Positions 8,574 to 18,100 of a stretch of DNA of 64,000 nucleotides are shown piece by piece. Below the pieces are notes generated by a model. The model did not search any database. It was not told the origin of the DNA and was given only the letters and a program-made list of their open reading frames with translations. The stretch's first letter is position 1, and every line of letters begins with the position of its first letter. The DNA comes from Planococcus plakortidis (GTDB lineage Bacteria; Bacillota; Bacilli; Bacillales_A; Planococcaceae), in the NCBI RefSeq assembly GCF_001687605.2, contig NZ_CP016539.2:2138501-2202500 (forward strand). Direction: 5' to 3'. A program made the position numbers and the translations under genes.

Positions 8574-9425
8574 ATGAGATTATTTGCAGATAGCGCATCT
8601 GATTTACCAAAAGATTTTTTTGAGCAGGAACAGGTCATCCTGTTCCCTTTGCGCGTCCATATTGGGGACGAGGAGTATGAAGACATCCGGTCGATCGATT
8701 CCATGAAAGTGTATGATGCCATCCGCTCAGGCGTCCACCCCAAAACGTCTCAAGCCTCTCCTGAAGAAATGCTGAAAGCATTCGAACAATTGGCGAAAGA
8801 CGGGGAACAAGGGGCTTACATTGCTTTTTCTTCTGAATTGTCCGGGACTTATGCGACAGCCGTCATGGTGGCGGACCAAGTGCGCGAAGAATATCCCGAT
8901 TTGAAATTGACGATCATGGATTCCAAGGCGGCTTCGCTCGGCTATGGCCTCCTGGTCAAAGAGGCGGTGAAATTGCGCAATGCCGGCGAAGAGCTGGATG
9001 GCATCATCCATACCGTCCAGGCCATGGCCGACCAGCTCCAAAGCCTATTCACTGTAGAGGATCTGGATTATATGGCAAAAGGCGGCCGCATTTCAAAAGG
9101 CAGCGCATTTGTCGGCGGCTTATTGAATATCAAGCCCTTGCTTCATGTTGAAGATGGCAAACTGGTGCCGATCGAAAAATTGCGCGGCCGCAAAAAAGTT
9201 ATCAAGCGCATGATCGAATTGATGAAAGAGCGCGGCAATAATTTGGATCAGCAAGTGATGGCCATCAGCCATGCTGACGACCTTGAATTCGCAACGGCAT
9301 TGAAAGACGAAATCGAAGCTGCCTATAACCCGAAGGAAATCGAAATCCATATGGTCGGTTCCGTGATCGGTGCCCATACTGGCCCTGGCACGCTTGCTTT
9401 ATTCTTCTTTAATAAAACCGATTGA
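8574..9425 (+). CDS. DegV family fatty acid-binding protein
   Basis: This 283-residue DegV/FakB-type protein binds a fatty acid in the cytoplasm. In the Fak system such proteins present the acid to the kinase FakA. The family start is seen in FADSASDLP, the binding loop in FSSELSGTYATA, and the C-terminal HTGPGTLALFF. The start follows AAAGGGGG. A second paralogue lies at 41088-41918. No FakA gene is present in the window. Its stop is 14 bp before the next gene, so the three genes from 7748 probably form an operon. Confidence 0.9.
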   Translation: MRLFADSASDLPKDFFEQEQVILFPLRVHIGDEEYEDIRSIDSMKVYDAIRSGVHPKTSQASPEEMLKAFEQLAKDGEQGAYIAFSSELSGTYATAVMVADQVREEYPDLKLTIMDSKAASLGYGLLVKEAVKLRNAGEELDGIIHTVQAMADQLQSLFTVEDLDYMAKGGRISKGSAFVGGLLNIKPLLHVEDGKLVPIEKLRGRKKVIKRMIELMKERGNNLDQQVMAISHADDLEFATALKDEIEAAYNPKEIEIHMVGSVIGAHTGPGTLALFFFNKTD

Positions 9426-9439
9426 GGAGTGGACTGTTG

Positions 9440-10771
9440 ATGAAAAAAGTGATCATTGTCGGCGCGGTAGGCGGCGGTGCGACCGCTGCCGGTCAGCTGC
9501 GGTTTTACGATAAGGAAATGAACATCACGGTTTATGACCGGGATTCGACCATGTCCTATGCAGCTTGTGGAACGCCATATGTAATCGGGGAAGTCATTGA
9601 AGATGAAACTTCGATCTTGATGGCGAATCCGGAACAGTTCCAACAAAAACGCAACATCGATGTCCGCCTCGAGCATGAAGTCATGGAAATTCTTCGCGCC
9701 GAGAAAAAAGTACGGGTCCGCAATTTGAAAACCGGCGGAGAGTTTCACGATTCCTACGACGCCTTGATTTTGTCTCCCGGCGGCCGCGCCATCATGCCAG
9801 AAATTGAGGGCTCAGGACAAGGGCATGTATTCACCCTGCGCAGCTATAGCGATATGCAAGCGATCCACTCCTATATACAAAAGCAAAAGCCTAGTCATGG
9901 GACAATTTCCGGCGCAGGCTTCATCGGGCTCGAAATGGCAGAGAATCTGAAGCATCTTGGATTGGCAGTCGATATCGTCCATAAGTCGAGCGCCATTCTA
10001 TCGATTTTGGATGAGGACCTGTCACTTCTCCTGCATGCCGAGCTGGAAAAAAACGGCATCCAAATCCATACCGACACCGTCATCGAAAATATCGGGCAGA
10101 AAAACGTACAGCTCTCCAACGGAAAGAGCCTGGATACCGATTTCGTCATCATGAGCATCGGATTGAAACCAAACACCCTCCTTGCTGAAAAGGCGGGGCT
10201 CAGCATCGGTGAAACCGGGGGGATCCAGACCAACGAATTCATGCAGACCGATGATGAATCGATCTACGCCATCGGGGATGCTTCGGAAAACTTTGATTTC
10301 ATTACCGGAGACCCGAAACGTGTCCCGCTAGCTGTCCCTGCACACCGCCAGGCTTTCCTGGCCGCTCAGCATATTACCGGAAAACCCGTTCCCAAAAAAG
10401 GACTTCTCGGCACTTCCATTTTAAAAGTTTTTGAATTGGATGCAGCGATGACAGGCATGACTGAAACTGCGATCAAAGAAAAAGGCCTGCTTGCCAAAAC
10501 AGTGACCCATACAGGCAATTCAAATGCAGGTTATTATCCCGACCATGAAAAACTGACCTTAAAAGTCCATTACAATCCCAGCACCAGACAGATTTTGGGC
10601 GCACAATGCGTCGGGGGCAAAGGTGTCGACAAGCGCATCGATGTGATTGCAACCGCGATCCACGGAGGATTGACTGTCGATGACTTACAAGCGCTCGAAC
10701 TGTGCTATGCTCCCCCCTTCTCTTCACCGAAAGATCCCGTCAACATGATCGGCTATAAAGCTTTCGACTGA
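9440..10771 (+). CDS. cdr: CoA-disulfide reductase (FAD-dependent pyridine nucleotide-disulfide oxidoreductase)
   Basis: This 443-residue flavoprotein is expected to reduce CoA disulfide with NAD(P)H, supporting CoA-based thiol redox in the cytoplasm. It has the FAD-binding N-terminus VGAVGGGATAAGQ, the single redox Cys in the SYAACGTPY motif, a second Rossmann motif with GAGFIGLEMAE, the FAD ribityl motif (YAIGDAS) and the dimerisation domain. It lacks a C-terminal rhodanese domain. The ATG at 9440 follows GAGGAG; an earlier in-frame start at 9422 would overlap degV. A related NADH oxidase or peroxidase function is the main alternative. Confidence 0.85.
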   Translation: MKKVIIVGAVGGGATAAGQLRFYDKEMNITVYDRDSTMSYAACGTPYVIGEVIEDETSILMANPEQFQQKRNIDVRLEHEVMEILRAEKKVRVRNLKTGGEFHDSYDALILSPGGRAIMPEIEGSGQGHVFTLRSYSDMQAIHSYIQKQKPSHGTISGAGFIGLEMAENLKHLGLAVDIVHKSSAILSILDEDLSLLLHAELEKNGIQIHTDTVIENIGQKNVQLSNGKSLDTDFVIMSIGLKPNTLLAEKAGLSIGETGGIQTNEFMQTDDESIYAIGDASENFDFITGDPKRVPLAVPAHRQAFLAAQHITGKPVPKKGLLGTSILKVFELDAAMTGMTETAIKEKGLLAKTVTHTGNSNAGYYPDHEKLTLKVHYNPSTRQILGAQCVGGKGVDKRIDVIATAIHGGLTVDDLQALELCYAPPFSSPKDPVNMIGYKAFD

Positions 10772-10785
10772 TTATACGGATAAAT

Positions 10786-10806
10786 GCCTGGAAACAGGCG
10801 TTCTTT
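10786..10806 (+). terminator. Terminator after cdr
   Basis: Hairpin GCCTG-GAAA-CAGGC followed by GTTCTTTTC, about 15 bp past the cdr stop. The stem is short. Confidence 0.5.
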
Positions 10807-10813
10807 TCAGGCA

Positions 10814-10853
10814 AAAAGGCTGTGGACAGGTTACAACCTGTTCACAGCCTTTT
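10814..10853. terminator. Bidirectional terminator between cdr and the GH13-like gene
   Basis: A long stem (AAAAGGCTGTGGACAGGTT against AACCTGTTCACAGCCTTTT, one G-T pair) lies between two convergent genes. It has a T-run on the plus strand and an A/T tail on the minus strand. Confidence 0.8.
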
Positions 10854-10855
10854 GT

Positions 10856-12307
10856 TTATTTATTCTTTTTTGCAGCTTCATCGGCTTTCCGCTGCTTGCC
10901 TTTTTTCCAGACAACCCATAAGAAGCCCATGAAAACTAAATACATCAAGCCCAATGTGACGATATACGCCGTATTCAGGCCACGTTTTTCCGTAATATGG
11001 TACGTTTCAACCAATTCACGGTCCAATGTAAGGCGATACTGGCCGTCTTCGTCCGGCCGGACGATATCGCTTTCGAACAAGCCCCGCAACTCCATTCCTT
11101 CCCCTATGATATCGGGTGACAGACTGTGGCTTTTCGTCCCGGATGAGTTGTTGATCGCGATGATCCATGCTTCTTCTTCGTTTGAACGTTTATAGACCAT
11201 CCAGCCCTCTTCTTCGTGAAGCATCTCCAATTCCCCCATGCGCAAGGCTTCAGATGAATTGCGTAACGAGTTCAGGTTGGTGATGTAGTCGATTAATTCC
11301 TTTTCGACCGCCATATCCAGGATCTGATGCGATTCCGGCAAGGCTTCACCGTTCATCGCGGTTTCGGAACCGTACTGGACAACCGGGATTCCCGGCATCG
11401 TCAATAATTGCGCAAACAGCATCCGCCACCGGGTCGGCGGATAGCCTCTTGATTCGACGATGTCCGATGTGAAACGGGACCCGTCGAGTGAATCGACACG
11501 GATCAATTTACCTTCTGTCTGCTGCATCAATTCAGGGATGTCTGCCAACGATTGGTCGAAATTACGATAGCTGTCGCGCAGTGTTTGTTCCACACCCTCC
11601 TGGACGACGGCATCAAACCCTGGCCGACTCTCCATTTCCGCATCTGCCAAGACATAAAAACCTTCCTGCCTTTTCATGGCAGCCGAGAAGTTTTCGATGA
11701 ACGCCGGGTCCAGTTCTTCCGAATCCTGCAGCCGGACCCCGTCTATTCCGTATGTATCGCGGAAGTCGACGAACATTTGAATCAAGGCTTGCTGCACCTC
11801 TTCATTGCCTGTGTCCAGGGAAAGCGTCTGGTCCCCGTTTTCGATGAACCAATCAGGGTTTTCCTGAGCCCAGATGTGCTCTGCACTCACTTCTTGCGTT
11901 GGCAAGTCGACGATGGCTTTCATATCACTTTCATGCACTTCATCGATGAGCGATTGAAATTCTTCCACCGTTCCGAAATGGCGTTCCAATTGGCCGTAAT
12001 CCAACACTTCCCGCCCGTCATAGCTTGCAGTCTGGAATACAGGACCCATCGACAGCACAGTAAAGCCCATATCTCGGACGTGCGCGATCTCACTTTCCAT
12101 ACCCGAGAAGTCACCGCCACTGAACGCTCCCGGGTCTGTGGCATCCACATCATAATCGTTCTGGATCTGTTTATTGAAATAGCGGTCTACGAGAACGTCG
12201 TAGATGCTTTCATCTTCGATTGTGCGGGCCTCTTCAGCCGCCACACCAGCTGTTGACGGCAATAATAAGGCGGCTGCCAACGCCCAAACAATAGTTTTTT
12301 TCTTCAA
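10856..12307 (-). CDS. Membrane-anchored GH13 (alpha-amylase-like) protein, catalytic residues replaced
   Basis: This 483-residue protein has an N-terminal signal peptide (cut near GVAAEEA), a GH13 TIM-barrel, and a C-terminal membrane helix (about residues 448-468) followed by KKGKQRK, so the barrel faces outside. The GH13 landmarks align (IYDVLVDRYF, YGIDGVRL, SLDGSRF, MPGIPVVQYGSE), but key residues differ. The nucleophile Asp of GxRxD is Gln (GVRLQ), the region I Asn-His is missing (VDLPTQEV), the region III Glu position reads LADAE, and region IV NHD reads SLD. It is probably a pseudoenzyme, perhaps glycan-binding. The TTG start follows AAGGAGGAG with good spacing. Confidence 0.8.
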   Translation of the reverse strand: MKKKTIVWALAAALLLPSTAGVAAEEARTIEDESIYDVLVDRYFNKQIQNDYDVDATDPGAFSGGDFSGMESEIAHVRDMGFTVLSMGPVFQTASYDGREVLDYGQLERHFGTVEEFQSLIDEVHESDMKAIVDLPTQEVSAEHIWAQENPDWFIENGDQTLSLDTGNEEVQQALIQMFVDFRDTYGIDGVRLQDSEELDPAFIENFSAAMKRQEGFYVLADAEMESRPGFDAVVQEGVEQTLRDSYRNFDQSLADIPELMQQTEGKLIRVDSLDGSRFTSDIVESRGYPPTRWRMLFAQLLTMPGIPVVQYGSETAMNGEALPESHQILDMAVEKELIDYITNLNSLRNSSEALRMGELEMLHEEEGWMVYKRSNEEEAWIIAINNSSGTKSHSLSPDIIGEGMELRGLFESDIVRPDEDGQYRLTLDRELVETYHITEKRGLNTAYIVTLGLMYLVFMGFLWVVWKKGKQRKADEAAKKNK

Positions 12308-12478
12308 GTCCGTACTCCTCCTTCAATGAGGCCAAGATGATGCTCACCCGGTCTATTTTATCAAACTCGCCTATTTGCCGCTATGTCGGATTCATGAAAG
12401 CGCAGCTGTTTATGCTTAGTTTCGTCCAAACTGTGAAATTCGCAACTTAAAAAGGCGATTTCGCCCGGTTGATGAATA

Positions 12479-12535
12479 GCAAAAAAAAATGCACGTTCCC
12501 TGCCAGTAAGGACCGGCAAGAAACGTACAGTTTTT
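12479..12535 (-). terminator. Terminator after yisL
   Basis: On the minus strand a stem built from TGTACGTT/AACGTGCA and CTTGCC/GGCAGG is followed by nine T residues. Confidence 0.75.
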
Positions 12536-12555
12536 AATTGGATATAAATTCCGTA

Positions 12556-12930
12556 TTATGCAAGGAAGTTGAAGCCGATCGGCAATTTGAAGCCGAGGAA
12601 CAAGGTCACGAGCAAGAACACGGCAAACAAGGCCCAGAACAATGTGACGGGTTTTTGTTTCTTGCCACGGACGAGCACCATTTCCATCATGCCGATGGTC
12701 AATAAACCGAATAGGAATTTCAAGCCGTAAAGCATGGCATCGTAAGAGGAATGCGCGATGAACAACGTCAGTCCGGTGATGATGATTAAAACATAGATCA
12801 GTCTCGTGATCATATGGACGATTTTACGCCCCTTGCTGTCGCGGTGCATGAATGCAGCCACGAGGAACAGCACGATCCCCACTACCCACATGGTAATGTG
12901 TAAATGCGTTGTGTCAGTTAAAAATCCCAA
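12556..12930 (-). CDS. yisL: UPF0344 membrane protein (YisL/DUF1516)
   Basis: This 124-residue integral membrane protein has four predicted helices. The family opening THLHITMWVVG and the ending LFLGFKLPIGF match YisL. The function is unknown. The TTG start at 12930 follows GAGGTG. The family start could instead be nearer the THLH segment, but no other start has a ribosome site. It lies beside yisK, as in B. subtilis. Confidence 0.85.
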   Translation of the reverse strand: MGFLTDTTHLHITMWVVGIVLFLVAAFMHRDSKGRKIVHMITRLIYVLIIITGLTLFIAHSSYDAMLYGLKFLFGLLTIGMMEMVLVRGKKQKPVTLFWALFAVFLLVTLFLGFKLPIGFNFLA

Positions 12931-12998
12931 AAGCTCACCTCATTTAATATAGTCCCCTCAAGTTTAACACACGCAGGACAATTGGAAGCGATTGTTCC

Positions 12999-13898
12999 TT
13001 ATGACAAATGTGTGACGAGTGTGCCGATTGACTGGATCGATACTTTGATCGTATCGCCCGCTTTCAAGAACTTCGGCGGATTGAACCCTTTGCCGACGCC
13101 AGCCGGAGTTCCTGTCAGGATGACATCGCCTGGTTCAAGGGCCACACTCTTGGAGATTTCTGAAATCAACTCATCGACACGGCGGATCATCTGTTCCGTA
13201 TTGCCGTTTTGGCGGACCTCATCGTTCACTTTCGTCACCAAGGACAGATTCTGTGATTGCGGGATTTCATCTTTTGTGACCAGGTATGGACCCATCGGGC
13301 AGGAACCCGGCAAGCTTTTTCCAAGGAAATATTGCTGATGTTTTTCCTGCAGGTCACGGGCTGTCAAATCGAGTGCGATCGTGTATCCGAATACGTGATC
13401 GTAAGCCAGCTGTTTCGGGATCTTATGCCCGGCTTTTCCGATCACGACGGCCAATTCGCCTTCATAATCATATGAATCGGTCACATCCGCATGCACGGAT
13501 ACCGTCTCTTCATCGGCTGCCACCGTATTCGGCGCTTTTGTGAAAACGACCATTTCGGTTGGTGCCTGCCCGCCCATCTCTTTAGCATGGTCTGCATAGT
13601 TCTTGCCGATGCAGATAAAGTTTTTCGGAGGCCTCGGGACAGGTGCCTGCCATTCGATTTCCGAAAAAGAGTGTTTGAATTGCTCAGGGGTTTCCGATTG
13701 GACAGCCGCCTCCGTCAGTTTGCGGATCTGTTCCACAAACTCCATTCCTTGCGCTACTCCATCAATCAGCTTATCCGGAAATTCCGGCAATACTTCCAGC
13801 TGCTCCTGGATGGCGAGGACATCCCACACGGCTTCTTCTTTTTTTACCTTTGGTCCAAAACGTTCTTCTCCTTGAAAGCGAAACGATAGAAGTTTCAT
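12999..13898 (-). CDS. yisK: Fumarylacetoacetate hydrolase family protein (YisK-like)
   Basis: This 299-residue FAH-fold protein should be a metal-dependent cytoplasmic C-C hydrolase or decarboxylase; B. subtilis YisK acts on oxaloacetate. The metal ligands are visible as Glu residues in YDYEGELAVVIGK and Asp in IALDLTARDLQ. The substrate-loop motif ICIGKNYADHAKEMG and the ending GDVILTGTPAGVG are typical. The start follows AAGGAG. A TATAAT box occurs at about 13930-13935 on the minus strand without a clear -35. Confidence 0.9.
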   Translation of the reverse strand: MKLLSFRFQGEERFGPKVKKEEAVWDVLAIQEQLEVLPEFPDKLIDGVAQGMEFVEQIRKLTEAAVQSETPEQFKHSFSEIEWQAPVPRPPKNFICIGKNYADHAKEMGGQAPTEMVVFTKAPNTVAADEETVSVHADVTDSYDYEGELAVVIGKAGHKIPKQLAYDHVFGYTIALDLTARDLQEKHQQYFLGKSLPGSCPMGPYLVTKDEIPQSQNLSLVTKVNDEVRQNGNTEQMIRRVDELISEISKSVALEPGDVILTGTPAGVGKGFNPPKFLKAGDTIKVSIQSIGTLVTHLS

Positions 13899-13941
13899 TC
13901 GTCAAACACTCCTTTTCTGTGATTGCATCCATTATACACAT

Positions 13942-15120
13942 TCAGCGTTTTGAATTGTTGCTTTTTTCAAAATTATTTCCGTATGTCCATCGGCGCCAGA
14001 CCATTTCAATCGGCCCCCGGTTGAATTTGCTGAACCATAGCTCAGCAAAAATCAATTGGAGGACGAAAATGCCGAGGGCGATCAGGGTGCCGGTCAACAA
14101 GTCCACTTGCCCATATAACCCCAGGCCGAATGAATAGAAGATGCTGGTCGCGATAATCGACTGCGTGATATAGACCGTCATTGACATCCTGCCGGCTTTG
14201 ACCAGGGGCGACAAGACTTTCATGAAATTCACGTTCAGGGACAATAAAGCGATGATCGCTGCATAACCGATCGCCACAAGGGGGCCGCCGAAGATTTCCT
14301 GGACATATTGGAAAGCGTAATTCTTGTCGAAGAGATACGGAGTCATTTTCAGCAGCAACCCGGCCGTGAGTGCAACCACACCAAGCACGAGCCATGTCTT
14401 TTTCTTTGCGGCAGTTTGTTCGATCATCCGCAATTTCGCCGCTGCCGCACCGACCATCATGAGCGGCAGGATCGTGACTGCCAGAATGATAAAGCTGAAC
14501 GGGTTGTTGACGTAATACCAATCCGTTAACCGCCGGCTGAAGATCTCAGCGAAAGTGCCTGATTGGTAGGCAGCCACGGATTGTTCGGCTTCCTGATAAC
14601 CGATATAGATGTTTGGGTCGACCATGACCGCAAGGAACATGATGACGGTAAACATTACATGCGGCAGTGTGTAGAGCAAGACCCCAAGGCCCAGGAGCCA
14701 AGCGGGTGGAAGCCGGAACATTCCGATCAATAACAAGCCCATAAGTGCATAGGTAATCAAGATGTCCCCATACCAGATCAAGAAGGCATGGACGATCCCA
14801 AATGCCAGCAGGACCAACAAACGTTTGACGGCAATCGGCATAAATGGCTGCCCGTAATGTTCTGCGCGCAGGAATTGCATCATCAGCCCATAGCCGAACA
14901 GCATCGAGAACAAGGGATAGAAACTTGCCTGGACGAAAATATCCAAGCCGGTGAAAATGGTTTGGTCCATATTTCCGCTGAACCATTTGTAGGGATCGAT
15001 ATAAGTTAAAGGGGTGTGGAAGGCCAGCATATTGATGAGCAGGATCCCGAATAACGAAAATCCCCTCATCAAGTCGATGGCGTCCACCCGTTCACGTAAA
15101 GAGATCGGCTGTAATTTCAA
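13942..15120 (-). CDS. DUF418 family multi-pass membrane protein
   Basis: This 392-residue membrane protein of the YeiB/DUF418 type has about eight to ten predicted helices and the family opening RVDAIDLMRGFSLFGILLINM. The conserved C-terminal DUF418 region includes PLVKAGRMSMTVYITQSI. The function is not established; transport or acyl transfer have been proposed for relatives. A longer frame opens inside addA, but TTG at 15120 follows AGGAGG precisely, and that site overlaps the addA stop region, so translation is probably coupled to addA. Confidence 0.85.
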   Translation of the reverse strand: MKLQPISLRERVDAIDLMRGFSLFGILLINMLAFHTPLTYIDPYKWFSGNMDQTIFTGLDIFVQASFYPLFSMLFGYGLMMQFLRAEHYGQPFMPIAVKRLLVLLAFGIVHAFLIWYGDILITYALMGLLLIGMFRLPPAWLLGLGVLLYTLPHVMFTVIMFLAVMVDPNIYIGYQEAEQSVAAYQSGTFAEIFSRRLTDWYYVNNPFSFIILAVTILPLMMVGAAAAKLRMIEQTAAKKKTWLVLGVVALTAGLLLKMTPYLFDKNYAFQYVQEIFGGPLVAIGYAAIIALLSLNVNFMKVLSPLVKAGRMSMTVYITQSIIATSIFYSFGLGLYGQVDLLTGTLIALGIFVLQLIFAELWFSKFNRGPIEMVWRRWTYGNNFEKSNNSKR

Positions 15121-15130
15121 AATAATCCTC

Positions 15131-18100
15131 CTAGACTTCCACTTCTTCGTTTGAAGAGAACAAATACAAGACACGCTGCGTTATCGGAATGCGCAAAATC
15201 GCTTCCACTGCTTCTTGGTAAACCGACAATTGGACAGAGTAGCGCTCTTTCATCACCGAATGGACATTGCCCATCCCCTGTGTCCGGTCGGTTTTGTAAT
15301 CGAGCAGGACCCATTCCCCATTTTCCTTGAACAGGCAATCGACGATTCCTTGGACGATCTGATGGTCGCCGTCTTCGTCCGCCCGTGCGTACGTAAAAGG
15401 AACTTCCCGCCTGATATCTTCTGCGTTCATCAAGCGCTGTGCGATAGGGCTATGGAAAAACGCTGCAATTTGTTCCGCCTTGACAGCTTGCGCTTCTTCC
15501 TTCGTCAGAATTTCCCGGCCTGCCAGTTCCTCAAGAAATTGCCTGATTTCCCCAACATCCATTTGCCGCTCTAGCGGCAAATGCTGCATGGCGGTATGGA
15601 CCGCCGTGCCGATATCTGCAGCCGACAGTTTGCGGTCCATCAGAAAATCAGGGCGATGCGGCGCTCTTTTCTGCGTTTTTGGCTGGTAATCCTGTATAAA
15701 GGATTCTGGCTCGTCCAAACGCTGCAATAGCTGCAATCTCTTCATTTCCGTCACCGATTGCTTGGAGCGTTTTTCGACTGCTGCCTGGTGCGGATAGATG
15801 AAATCGAAGCGGCTGCGGATCAATTCTGCATCTTTTTCTGCTTCCGGCCGGTCTTGTGGCGCTTCCAGCAATGGGAGCGGCTCTTCCAAGGAAAGCGTCT
15901 CGACAATGTCGATCTGGAAACGCGATTGATGTTCGAGCATCTCACCGCCGACGTGGAACACTTTGGCATCTGGATGCCTGGAAACGGCAGGGCCGATCCA
16001 ATCCAGATAGGACTTTGCACGCGACCGTTTAAAATCAGGTAAGAGCACATCGCCTGAGACGGTCTTCCACTTCTCCAATAACCGCTCTATATCTTTTACC
16101 GATGCGGTCAGGTAGAGCTTTTCTTTCGCACGCGTCATCGCTACATACAAAACGCGCATTTCTTCTGCTTTCGCCTGCATTTGCTTCATCTCTTTAACGG
16201 CAAGATAAGGCAGCGAGGTGTATTCGATGCGTGTATCGGGATTGACGGCCTTCACCGCAAGCCCATATTGCTGGTCGAATAAATACGGCTTGTGGAAATC
16301 CATTTCATTGAATGGCCTTGCGGTTCCCGCGAAAAAGACGACAGGAAACTCCAGCCCTTTCGATTTGTGGACGGTCATGAGCCGGACGACATTTTCCTTC
16401 TCACTCAACGATTTTGCAGTTCCAAGATCATCCCCGCGCTCACGCATGCGGTCAATAAAGCGCAGGAAGCGGAACAATCCGCGGAAAGCGGTTTTCTCGT
16501 ACTCGAGTGCACGGTCATGGAGGGCGCGAAGATTCGCTTGGCGTTGCTTGCCGTTCGACATGGCGCCCGCCATTTCATAATAATTCGTATCGATATAGAC
16601 TTCCCAGATCAATTCCGACAACGACCCCCGCCGCGCCAGGTCCCGCCACTTTTTCAAGTAGTTTGTGAAACGGCCGAGCTTTACGCGCGTCCTTTCGTCC
16701 ATCGAACCGATGCGGATGAATGCTTTTAGCGCATCGTAAAAGGTGCCTTTAGTGTCAGCCAGGCGGATCGCTGCCAACTCGTTTTCCCGAAGGCCGAAAA
16801 ATGGCGCACGAAGAACAGCGGCAAGCGGGATATCCTGATACGGATTATCGATGACGCGCAAGGTATTGAGCATGATCATTACTTCGAGTGCGTCAAAATA
16901 ACCTCCGCTCAATTCCGCGTACAGAGGGATGCCAGCCATTTTGAACTCATCTGAAAAGTCGCCCGACCAAGTCATAGAACGCATCAACACGACAATATCA
17001 CGATATTCAAGCGGCCGTTCTTTCCCGCTCCAAGGATCGTGAACGAGCGTTCCCGCATCCATCATATGGCGAATTTTTTGCGCAATCCAGCGGGCTTCCC
17101 ACTGCGACTTGTCCATGTCTACCGCTGTCTCTTCCCCTTCCTCCGCTTCAGGTTCATGGATGAGCGTCAAATGGATCGGCACATCCTCTTCGGGATATGG
17201 CGCTTTCGGCTTCAATGCCGCATCTTCATCGTAGCTGATTTCACCAACTCGCTCGCCCATGATCTGCGAAAAGATGTAATTGGTGCCATCGAGGACTTCC
17301 TTGCGGCTCCTGAAATTGGCGTTCAAATCGATTCTAAGGCCGGTCCCGTCAGCTTCCCGGCTAAAGCGGGAATACTTGCCAAGGAACAGCATCGGTTCTG
17401 CGAGGCGGAATCGATAGATGGACTGTTTGACGTCCCCGACCATGAATAGATTGCCATCCTGTTCCGTTCCGGATTTCACCAGGCTAAGTATCGTTTCCTG
17501 CAGCATATTCGTATCCTGGTATTCATCGACCAAGACTTCCTTGAACCGCGCACGGTAATCTTGTGCAATCGCAGAGGGTTCCCCGCCATCGCTCAGGATT
17601 TCCAGCGCATAATGCTCCAGATCCGAGAAGTCCACCAGGCCGCGGTCGATTTTCAAAGCTTTATAATCTTCCGCAAAGCGCTTCGTCAAATCGACTAATG
17701 TTGTCATGAGCGAGGCCATTTCACGCATCTCCTCAAGCAAGCGCTCAGGCGCACGGGTGAAATAGCCGTCTTTTACATCATTGAAGAGTTTTTTCGCTTC
17801 GTTTCTGCGCGCTTTCGCTTCTTCCGCCAGCTGCGGGTCACAGGAATCCTTTTTCACGGACGCCAGCCGCTCCCATTTAACGTTACGCGCATATGCATGA
17901 AGCGATGCCCAGGATTCATCCAATGCATCTAGTGCAGCACGGACCAGCGTGGCATCCATCCGGAAATTCTCTTCCAGTATGGCCGGGCCGTCCGGAGAAG
18001 TGGCCAGTTCCCAGCCTTCGTCCAGCAAATCGAGCGCCGCTTCAAAACTATGGCGTATCGTCATTTTCAGGTCTTCCATAAATGGCAAGTCATCGATCGT

